From Escherichia sp. MOD1-EC7003 (GTDB lineage: Bacteria > Pseudomonadota > Gammaproteobacteria > Enterobacterales > Enterobacteriaceae), in contig NZ_PTRE01000068.1 of assembly GCF_002965065.1 (NCBI RefSeq), positions 1-58,818 of the forward strand: DNA of 58,818 nucleotides, in the 5' to 3' direction. The position numbers and the translations under genes were made by a program. Under the pieces are notes generated by a model, which saw only the letters and a program-made list of their open reading frames with translations, made no database searches and had not been told where the DNA came from. Shown piece by piece: positions 36,603 through 43,484 of the stretch. Each line of letters begins with the position of its first letter. Position 1 is the stretch's first letter.

Positions 36603-37559
36603 TTATTTTTCCTTTGTCCCCACCACGCAATGAATGCCGCGCTGGTTAAAATATTCGGCTATTTTCTGGATGTGTTTCTGGAATGAACGACGGTTGAGTT
36701 TCACGTCCTGCATTTCGTAAGGAATGCCTAATGATTGGTATTTTTCTTCCCCAAGACGCATAAAACTGAGCAACTGTAAGGTGCGAATGCGTCCGTTCAT
36801 TTCATTAAGAATAAAATCAGCTGTGGCTTCAATATTCCCCATATCGTCATTGACATGGGGAATGACGGGAATACGTAAAATAATCTCCCGTTGCTGCGCG
36901 GCGAGTTTTTTTAGATTAGAGAGGATCTTATTATTAGGCGCATGCGTGTACATTTTATGGACTTGTGAGTCCATATGCTTAATATCGGAAATAATAATGT
37001 CAGTATAGGGTAGAACCGAGCTGACCTTTTTCCAGTCAACAAATAGAGAGGATTCAAGGCAGGTTTGAATGCCCTCGCTTTTGCAGGTTTTAAACAGCTC
37101 TATGACAAATTCTGTTTGTAGCAGAGGCTCGCCACCGGATACGGTGACGCCACCGCCAGAGCGTTCGTAATAGCCTTTGTCTTTACGAATGACATCCATA
37201 CAGGCGGCGACGGACATGGGTTTACCCCAAACTTTTATCGCATCTGAAGGGCAAACTTCCTGGCAAGCCATGCAATTATCGCACAGGCTACGGTTGATCG
37301 TCGTGAGTTTACCACGTGTGAAGTTTAATACATTGGACTGAGGACAAACCTCTAAGCATGCGCCGCATTTTTTCACCGAAACGCATTTCGTTTTATAAAC
37401 ACCTAACTGCACATAGGGTTTCAAACTTTCAGGATTGCTGCACCAATCGCAGCGCAGTGGGCAGCCCTTCAGAAATAATTCAGTGCGCATTCCCGGTCCA
37501 TCATGGATCGTGAAACGCTGGACATTAAAAATAATACCCTCAACTGGCAACTGATTCAT
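36603..37559 (-). CDS. hpfH: Glycyl-radical enzyme activase (HpfH-like radical SAM)
   Basis: An AdoMet radical enzyme that installs the glycyl radical in the adjacent enzyme. From Met 37559 it is 318 residues. The radical SAM cluster is CPLRCDWC (Cys33, Cys37, Cys40), followed by a ferredoxin-like insert with two further 4Fe-4S sets (Cys59/65/68/72 and Cys93/96/99/103), and GGVTVSGGEPL for AdoMet. ATG 37559 has AGGA 8 bases upstream; ATG 37568 and a longer start at 37601 are possible. The oxygen-sensitive chemistry implies anaerobic use. Confidence 0.75.
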   Translation of the reverse strand: MNQLPVEGIIFNVQRFTIHDGPGMRTELFLKGCPLRCDWCSNPESLKPYVQLGVYKTKCVSVKKCGACLEVCPQSNVLNFTRGKLTTINRSLCDNCMACQEVCPSDAIKVWGKPMSVAACMDVIRKDKGYYERSGGGVTVSGGEPLLQTEFVIELFKTCKSEGIQTCLESSLFVDWKKVSSVLPYTDIIISDIKHMDSQVHKMYTHAPNNKILSNLKKLAAQQREIILRIPVIPHVNDDMGNIEATADFILNEMNGRIRTLQLLSFMRLGEEKYQSLGIPYEMQDVKLNRRSFQKHIQKIAEYFNQRGIHCVVGTKEK

Positions 37560-37642
37560 ACCCGTCATCCTGAAATATTCATATAAAATAACATCACGCA
37601 TGCAAAATATTATTCACATGCACTAATATTTACTTTCAGCAT

Positions 37643-37658
37643 CCCTATGAATATAGGG
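37643..37658. promoter_or_regulatory. Everted CCCTAT/ATAGGG pair upstream of the activase
   Basis: CCCTATGAATATAGGG is an inverted repeat built from the same 6-mers as the 18-bp palindrome 60 bp away, but in everted order. It sits between that palindrome and the activase start, near the expected promoter. Confidence 0.45.
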
Positions 37659-37705
37659 TATCGTAGAATGAACGTGTAAAAAAAGCGGCTACTCTTACTA
37701 TTTTT

Positions 37706-37723
37706 ATAGGGAGTTCTCCCTAT
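37706..37723. promoter_or_regulatory. Operator-like palindrome, copy 1 (activase/GRE/TauE unit)
   Basis: ATAGGGAGTTCTCCCTAT has 8-bp arms and a 2-nt centre. It starts just past the regulator's stop codon and about 147 bp upstream of the activase start. It is shared, with flanking TCTTACTATTTT, with the copy at 41832. It is probably the binding site of the island's LuxR-type protein. Confidence 0.65.
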
Positions 37724-37728
37724 TTTTC

Positions 37729-38835
37729 CTATTTATCTTCCAACCACTTATAGAGTTGGAATCGGCTATTTACGCCACACTTCACATAGATATTTTGAAT
37801 GTGTTTTTTCACTGTGTGATAGCTTATTACCAGCTCATCAGCGATGGCCTGATAGGTCATGCCATTATACATCAAAGCGGCCACTTTTTGTTCGGCCTGC
37901 GTTAAGGGTAAGTTTACTCTACCGTAGTCTGTCGTCTTGCCCTCCTCTTTTTTTGAAATCGTGATCCAATGATAGGTATCGATGATACCGTTAGAATATC
38001 GCTGATCATAGGTGTATATTTTAAAGATGTAATTTTTTATTATTCGCGTTTGCACACGATTCGTTATTGTGCTTTCGCTTTCATTGCCCAATAAAAAGGG
38101 CAACCAGTTACAAGGTTTATTGCTGCTAATTTGCTCAGTAATTGAAGACCCGAGAATATCTTTGAGATACTCCTGCGCTACCACGTTGTAACTCATGATA
38201 TGCATAAAATCATCCGTCACCAGATAGGCTTTCTCGCCTGAAGATATAATTTCATTTTGAATGTTCGAAATGATACGCACCTGTTCATGCTTTTTGAAGT
38301 TTTTATATGAATTAGCCACGTAAACATAGATTTTATTTAGTGTTGCCATTTCCTCTTCACTGAAATCCCCCGCATCGCGGCCCTTAAAAAAAGCCACCTG
38401 AATATAGGCATTGATACCAAACGCCATGGTGACGCTGTAGTGCTGTTGAAAATTTTCCTCCAGAAAGCGAACGTAGCCCGAGTATTCATAGTCCAAGCTG
38501 TTAATCACTATAGTTGATTTATACAATCGAGGTATCACGTTGAAATAGGTAAGGTGATCGTCCACCGCATCCTGGTGCAAAACATGGCGAACCACATCAT
38601 TGGCAACAAACTTGCGATAAGGGTGCTCTTCGCTGTCGGGCATTACACCATTCCAGTTTACCCATGAAAGAAATTTACCCTGAGTATCAAAATAGGAGAT
38701 GAGTATTTTTTTAAAGCCGAAATTCCGTTCAATCGCATCAATAAGGACGCTACTGAAAAATTCACGCGCTGAAATTTGTCGTTCGGACATTTCAGAAAAA
38801 AAGTCCACCTGATCCACATTTTGATAATCACTCAT
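37729..38835 (-). CDS. LuxR-type transcriptional regulator of the island
   Basis: A 368-residue protein with a C-terminal LuxR/FixJ helix-turn-helix (about 308-368: LTQAEQKVAALMYNGMTYQA, then SYHTVKKHIQNIYVKCGV). The N-terminal 300 residues resemble sensory GAF/PAS-like folds (ILISYFDTQGKFLSWVNW; KAYLVTDDFMHIMSYNVVA) and may bind the substrate or an intermediate. There is no receiver Asp pocket, so it is not a two-component regulator. ATG 38835 is chosen for AAGGA spacing; ATG 38841 is too close to it. The gene is AT-rich compared with its neighbours, consistent with transfer. No close named homologue recognised. Confidence 0.8.
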   Translation of the reverse strand: MSDYQNVDQVDFFSEMSERQISAREFFSSVLIDAIERNFGFKKILISYFDTQGKFLSWVNWNGVMPDSEEHPYRKFVANDVVRHVLHQDAVDDHLTYFNVIPRLYKSTIVINSLDYEYSGYVRFLEENFQQHYSVTMAFGINAYIQVAFFKGRDAGDFSEEEMATLNKIYVYVANSYKNFKKHEQVRIISNIQNEIISSGEKAYLVTDDFMHIMSYNVVAQEYLKDILGSSITEQISSNKPCNWLPFLLGNESESTITNRVQTRIIKNYIFKIYTYDQRYSNGIIDTYHWITISKKEEGKTTDYGRVNLPLTQAEQKVAALMYNGMTYQAIADELVISYHTVKKHIQNIYVKCGVNSRFQLYKWLEDK

Positions 38836-38872
38836 AGCCATTTCCTTAATGAATATATGGCATTCCTTTTCA

Positions 38873-38960
38873 GATTAAACATAATCGCCGTTCCTGCGCT
38901 ATTCATTTTTCAGTAAAGATATAACATTTTACATGGTTTACAATCTGATTATGTTTAAAG
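38873..38960. promoter_or_regulatory. Regulator promoter region with a spaced 12-bp inverted repeat
   Basis: TTAAACATAATC at 38875-38886 is matched exactly by GATTATGTTTAA at 38947-38958, 60 bp apart, flanking the likely promoter of the LuxR-type gene. This spacing could suit DNA looping or two operator half-sites. Confidence 0.4.
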
Positions 38961-38982
38961 CCGCTTAATCTATTTAAGCGGC
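38960..38982 (-). terminator. Terminator of the transporter-dehydrogenase unit
   Basis: GCCGCTTAA/TTAAGCGGC is a 9-bp perfect stem with a 5-nt loop. On the minus strand it is followed by TTTAAAC, about 25 bp after the dehydrogenase stop. Confidence 0.65.
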
Positions 38983-39007
38983 CACTTGTTAAATTCACAT
39001 CGAATAA

Positions 39008-40156
39008 TTACAACGCTTCATTATACAGATGAATAATATCATTTAACGTTGACTGGCGGGGGTTTACAAGTACGTTACCGCTTTTCATGGCGTCTCTGGC
39101 CATATCCGCAATCGCGTCGGCTTTTACACCAACGGCAGATAATGATGGTGGAATACCGCAATCTTTATTTAATTTACGGACTTCGTTAACAAGCATTTGT
39201 GGTGTGAATTCAGCGACGAGTTCATGACCTTCGCGAATATAATTAAAAATAGTTTTATAACGGCCACGATCGGCCAACGCGTTATATTCCAACACAGTTG
39301 GCAATAAAATCGCATTAGCGACACCGTGTGGAACGTGGAAAAAAGCACTCACCGGATGGCTCATAGCATGCACGTTACCCAAACGCGCCCAGGCAAAGGC
39401 AATCCCAGCGAAAGTACTACCCAACATCATATCGCAGGCTGCAGACTCATCTTTACGGTTGGCGATAAACCGACGAAGACTGCCGCCGATCAGTTGCATT
39501 GCTTTTTCTGCCATCGCATCGGTAAACGGCGACGCGTTGGTCGAAAGATAGGCTTCAATAGCATGAATCAGCGCATCGATCCCGCAGGCGGCGGCAATTG
39601 AAGCTGGCGCAGTCATGATCAATTCTGGATCTAATAGCGCATATTTCGGCAGGATCTCATAGCTGATAACCGACAGCTTATAGTTTCGCGCTTCATCGGT
39701 AATCACCGACGAAGCAGTGACTTCGCTGCCGGTCCCCGCAGTGGTCGGAATGGCAATCATTGGCACAATCGGACCAGGAACATTATTGCTGCCTTCATAG
39801 TCGGTAATACTACCGCCGTAGTTCGCCAGCACGCCAACCGCTTTAGCGACATCCATCGAGCTGCCGCCACCAAGCGCGACAATACTAGTGGCACCGCACT
39901 GCTGGTATGCTGCGGTCGCGTTATTAACGATATCCACGGTCGGGTTCGGTAGCACGTCAAGCCACGACGTATAGCGAATCCCCGCCGCCGCAATAATATC
40001 TTCGATTTTTTTGACCACCCCCAAGCTCGCCAGCCCGCGGTCGGAAATCAAAAAAACATGGTCGGAATTATTCTCTGCCAGAATAGTCGGCAGTTTTTTT
40101 AAGCTGCCGATACCGAACTCGATATTTTGCGGAATTTTAAAGTTAAAGCCTTTCAT
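39008..40156 (-). CDS. hpfD: Iron-dependent alcohol dehydrogenase, probable sulfopropionaldehyde reductase (HpfD-like)
   Basis: A 382-residue group-III alcohol dehydrogenase (FucO/DhaT fold). The NAD motif is ALGGGSSMDVAKA. The iron ligands are Asp and His in CGIDALIHAIEA and His in NVHAMSHP and VPHGVANAILLP, 14 residues apart as in FucO. ATG 40156 has GAGGGGA upstream. It would reduce the aldehyde made by the radical enzyme and reoxidise NADH, closing a fermentation. No CoA-acylating aldehyde dehydrogenase is present in the island, which fits reduction rather than oxidation of the aldehyde. Confidence 0.7.
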   Translation of the reverse strand: MKGFNFKIPQNIEFGIGSLKKLPTILAENNSDHVFLISDRGLASLGVVKKIEDIIAAAGIRYTSWLDVLPNPTVDIVNNATAAYQQCGATSIVALGGGSSMDVAKAVGVLANYGGSITDYEGSNNVPGPIVPMIAIPTTAGTGSEVTASSVITDEARNYKLSVISYEILPKYALLDPELIMTAPASIAAACGIDALIHAIEAYLSTNASPFTDAMAEKAMQLIGGSLRRFIANRKDESAACDMMLGSTFAGIAFAWARLGNVHAMSHPVSAFFHVPHGVANAILLPTVLEYNALADRGRYKTIFNYIREGHELVAEFTPQMLVNEVRKLNKDCGIPPSLSAVGVKADAIADMARDAMKSGNVLVNPRQSTLNDIIHLYNEAL

Positions 40157-40190
40157 CACATCCCCTCACCTTACTGTATTATTAAATGTT

Positions 40191-41639
40191 TTAACCCACA
40201 AAATCGTTGAGATGGCTAAAAGTTGGCCACCAAGTCATACAGGCATAACCGACCACAACCACCATCACGATATGCACCACTGCCATCACGAAGCCGCCTT
40301 TAAGCATCTTCCGTGCGTCAAGACCGTAGGAGACCGGAATCGCCCTTACACTAATCGGCAACATAAACTCTGCGTTAAACGCCATCACGGTGATAAACCA
40401 GTACGGAATCGGGTTAAGCCCCTGCGCACTGGTAAACCCCAACACTATTGGCAGAATCACCGCCGCTGATGCCGTGGAGTTGGTGGTTTCCGACAGCAGA
40501 CGCCCCAGAATGGCGAACGCCACGATGGTCAGTAACCCGCCGTCCAGCGACAGGCGGGTAATCAGGTTAGCGATACCAACGCTGGCACCGGAGTCATTAA
40601 TCAGTTTCCCCAAGGCTAGTCCTCCACCGAAGAGGATTAGCATTCCCCACATGGTCTCTTTTTCTGCAAGCTCCCATGTCAACAACGGTCCTTTATTTGC
40701 TGAGGTAATCACAAAACAGATCGATCCGAGGATCAGATAAAGGTAGGCAGGCGACAGTGCAGGAAATAACGAGGCATACAGTGGGCGGGTAAACGCGCCC
40801 AGCAGCCCAATAAAAAATAGCACGGCGCATATTTTTTCATCCCGCGTCATCGGTCCTAGTTGATGATACTGTTTCTGAAACCAGTCACGCGTACCATCCA
40901 GTCTTTTGATCTCCAGTGGCATCAGCAGCATACAGCCGAGGCTCACCAGCGAGATCAGAATAAAGAACGGTCCCATGCGAATCAGCCAGTCTATATACAT
41001 AAACTCGTGACCAATTTTGTCTTGCAGAATTGAAATCGCCGCCAGATTCATCGCTCCACCCAGCGGACTACCTACACCGCCAATACCGACACCCCAGCCG
41101 ATAGCCAGCAAAATCGGAACCGCCGGTTTACAGTTGGAAATATCGTCATAGCCTGAGGCCGCCAACATGGCGACGGCAATGGGGGTAAACAGCGCACATA
41201 CCATCACGTTAGGAAAGATGGTCGAAGTGACAATGCTGGCTAAAAACCACACCGTTACCTGCGATTTCATCGATGGACCGATCAACGACAACACCTTTAA
41301 CGCCACCCGGCGGTCGAGACCGACGAGTGCCCAAGGCAGGCACAGTAGCCCCGAGCCAAGAATCAGGATGATGCTATCTGAAAAATACTGCATCGTGATG
41401 CTGCTCATCGGCACAATATTCAGCAGTGCGTTAATCACTATCGGCAGCAAGCTGGTCACAGCAACGTGGACCGGCCTGGTCACCCACCAGAAAATCATCC
41501 ACAGCAATATGCCAATCGCTTGGGCACCCGACACGCTCAGATCATGCGAGAACAGCAGGACCGAGGCGACAAAAATTGTCGGGCCTAAGAGAATGAGCAA
41601 TAAACGCCGAAAGTTATTCATCACCTGATCTCTGTGCAT
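40191..41639 (-). CDS. DASS-family anion:Na+ symporter (putative sulfonate uptake)
   Basis: A 482-residue membrane protein of the divalent anion:sodium symporter family with about 11-12 helices. The two half-motifs are FPNVMVCALFTPIAVAML with GSPLGGAMN, and ETTNSTASAAVILPIVLGFT, a variant of the SNT signature. Family members carry dicarboxylates, sulfate or organosulfonates. First gene of its unit, 31 bp before the dehydrogenase, so substrate import is the likely role. An alternative start is ATG 41621. Confidence 0.8.
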   Translation of the reverse strand: MHRDQVMNNFRRLLLILLGPTIFVASVLLFSHDLSVSGAQAIGILLWMIFWWVTRPVHVAVTSLLPIVINALLNIVPMSSITMQYFSDSIILILGSGLLCLPWALVGLDRRVALKVLSLIGPSMKSQVTVWFLASIVTSTIFPNVMVCALFTPIAVAMLAASGYDDISNCKPAVPILLAIGWGVGIGGVGSPLGGAMNLAAISILQDKIGHEFMYIDWLIRMGPFFILISLVSLGCMLLMPLEIKRLDGTRDWFQKQYHQLGPMTRDEKICAVLFFIGLLGAFTRPLYASLFPALSPAYLYLILGSICFVITSANKGPLLTWELAEKETMWGMLILFGGGLALGKLINDSGASVGIANLITRLSLDGGLLTIVAFAILGRLLSETTNSTASAAVILPIVLGFTSAQGLNPIPYWFITVMAFNAEFMLPISVRAIPVSYGLDARKMLKGGFVMAVVHIVMVVVVGYACMTWWPTFSHLNDFVG

Positions 41640-41831
41640 TCGCTCATAGCCAAAACGATTCAGCTTTCAGGATAAAAAAAACCTGATGAACGAGGGTTAT
41701 CCTTTGATCTTGTTCATCTTTGCCTCTACTGCTTCTTCAATGGCAGAGTGAACATAAAAAATAATTCCTTATTTATCAAACATGTAACAAAAAAACATGG
41801 TGAGGGAAAGCAGGCGTTCTTACTATTTTGC

Positions 41832-41849
41832 ATAGGGAGTCTTCCCTAT
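41832..41849. promoter_or_regulatory. Operator-like palindrome, copy 2 (transporter/dehydrogenase unit)
   Basis: ATAGGGAGTCTTCCCTAT has 7-bp arms and a 4-nt centre, about 190 bp upstream of the transporter start. It differs from copy 1 at only two central positions and shares the flanking TCTTACTATTTT. Confidence 0.65.
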
Positions 41850-41927
41850 TTTTGGCAAACTATGCGCGGGGTCACCTTAACTACACGAAGCAGCGACGGG
41901 GAAAAAACGATGAGGGGGAGATTAGAC

Positions 41928-41945
41928 GGCGGAAGTGAATCCGCC
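41928..41945 (-). terminator. Hairpin after rluC
   Basis: GGCGGAAGTGAATCCGCC gives a 6-bp GC stem just beyond the rluC stop. The T-tract is poor. Confidence 0.5.
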
Positions 41946-41952
41946 GAGGGGG

Positions 41953-42912
41953 TTATTTCGTATTTCTCAGCACCTGCAAACAACGCTTCAGTGCGTTATC
42001 CATCGGCGCTTCAATGCGCATCACCTCACCGGTTCCCGGATGGGTAAATTTCAACGCTGCGGCGTGCAGGAACAGACGATTTAACCCCGTGCCAGCTTCA
42101 GTGAGCTGTCTGTCAAATTCACGGTCACCGTAGCGATCGTCAAAGGCAATCGGATGCCCCGCATACTGTGTATGCACACGGATCTGATGAGTACGCCCAG
42201 TTACCGGGCTACAACGCACCAGGGTGGCAAATGCATAGCGTTCTTCCACTTTAAAGCGTGTTTCCGACGGTTTACCTTCCTGACTCACACGCACAATACG
42301 TTCGCCGCTTTGCAGAATATTTTTCAGCAACGGCGCTTGTACGCTCTTCACATGCGACTGCCACTGACCGCGCACCAGCGCCAGGTAATCTTTTTGCATC
42401 CCCTTTTCACGTAATTGCTCATGCAGAGAACGCAACGCCGAACGTTTTTTTGCTACCAGCAACACACCTGACGTGTCCCGGTCGAGACGATGTACCAGTT
42501 CGAGGAACCGCGCTTCCGGGCGCAACGCCCGTAAACCTTCGATAACACCGAAGCTTAAACCACTACCACCATGTACCGCCGTGCCGGAGGGTTTATTCAG
42601 CACCAGGATATGGTCATCTTCATATAAGATGACGTCTGCCAGCGCCGCCACCTTTTGCAGATGTGGCGAAACAGCCTCTTCTTCCCGCTCAGCAACGCGA
42701 ACCGGTGGTATACGCACCTCATCACCTGCTTCGAGCTTATATTCAGGCTTAATACGTTTTTTGTTCACCCGCACTTCGCCTTTACGCAAAATACGGTAAA
42801 TCATACTTTTTGGTACGCCTTTCAATTGGGTACGCAAAAAGTTGTCGATACGTTGCCCCGCTTCGTCAGCAGTGATAGCAACAATTTTTACGGATGGAGT
42901 CTCTGTTTTCAT
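41953..42912 (-). CDS. rluC: 23S rRNA pseudouridine synthase RluC
   Basis: A 319-residue enzyme that forms pseudouridines 955, 2504 and 2580 of 23S rRNA. The N-terminal S4 domain spans about 20-80, and the catalytic Asp is in VHRLDRDTSGVLL. It is divergent from rne. Intact, unlike the altered genes on either flank, and marks the right boundary of the island. Confidence 0.97.
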   Translation of the reverse strand: MKTETPSVKIVAITADEAGQRIDNFLRTQLKGVPKSMIYRILRKGEVRVNKKRIKPEYKLEAGDEVRIPPVRVAEREEEAVSPHLQKVAALADVILYEDDHILVLNKPSGTAVHGGSGLSFGVIEGLRALRPEARFLELVHRLDRDTSGVLLVAKKRSALRSLHEQLREKGMQKDYLALVRGQWQSHVKSVQAPLLKNILQSGERIVRVSQEGKPSETRFKVEERYAFATLVRCSPVTGRTHQIRVHTQYAGHPIAFDDRYGDREFDRQLTEAGTGLNRLFLHAAALKFTHPGTGEVMRIEAPMDNALKRCLQVLRNTK

Positions 42913-43484
42913 GGTGGGCGATTCTAATTAGCCAACAGGATTCGCGCCACTCATTTTTCTATGCTTATATTTAGTTTTGCACCTTATTACTTCACTACGT
43001 GATCACTTTATTGATGGTTATTAAACCAATCACCAGCAAGAAGTGAAAAAACCGTGAGTAAGCGGGTGATAAATGGTAAAAGTCATCTTGCTATGACAAG
43101 GCTTGCAGTGGAATAATGAGAGCGTTTCCGTGTCCATCCTTGTTAAAACAAGAAATTTTACGGAATAACCCATTTTGCCCGACCGATCATCCACGCAGCA
43201 ATGGCGTAAGACGTATTGATCTTTCAGGCAGTTAGCGGGCTGCGGGTTGCAGTCCTTACCGGTAGATGGAAATATTTCTGGAGAGTAATACCCAGTCTGT
43301 TTCTTTGATAATTGCGCTGTTTTTCCGCATGAAAAACGGGCAACCGACACTCTGCGCCTCTTTGAGCTGACGATAACCGTGAGGTTGGCGACGCGACTAG
43401 ACACGAGGCCATCGGTTCACACCCGGAAAGGCGTCACTTTGCCCGCAGCTTAGTCGTCAATGTAAGAATAATGAGTAAGTTACG
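42913..43484 (+). promoter_or_regulatory. rne promoter region and long 5' leader
   Basis: 572 bp between divergent rluC and rne. In E. coli this holds the rne promoters and a roughly 360-nt leader whose hairpins mediate autoregulation by RNase E. Stem-forming stretches are visible at about 43216-43275. The short open frames here look non-coding. Confidence 0.75.

Larger units (their letters stand above)
41640..41952. promoter_or_regulatory. Island-rluC spacer: promoter of the transporter unit
   Basis: 313 bp without a gene. It contains operator-like palindrome copy 2 (41832-41849), a weak FNR-like half match (TTGATCTTGTTCAT, 41704-41717) and the rluC terminator. Otherwise AT-rich. Confidence 0.6.

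Noticed and set aside
33216..41639. Bacterial microcompartment around the glycyl-radical enzyme
   Set aside because: No shell proteins, CoA-acylating aldehyde dehydrogenase or phosphotransacylase are present, unlike choline or propanediol loci.
41704..41717. TTGATCTTGTTCAT as an FNR site for the island
   Set aside because: Only the left half matches the consensus; the right half has two mismatches. Anaerobic control is likely, but this site does not prove it.
43030..43404. 124-codon frame in the rne leader
   Set aside because: Located in the known structured 5' leader; low-complexity hydrophilic product without a recognisable fold or SD.
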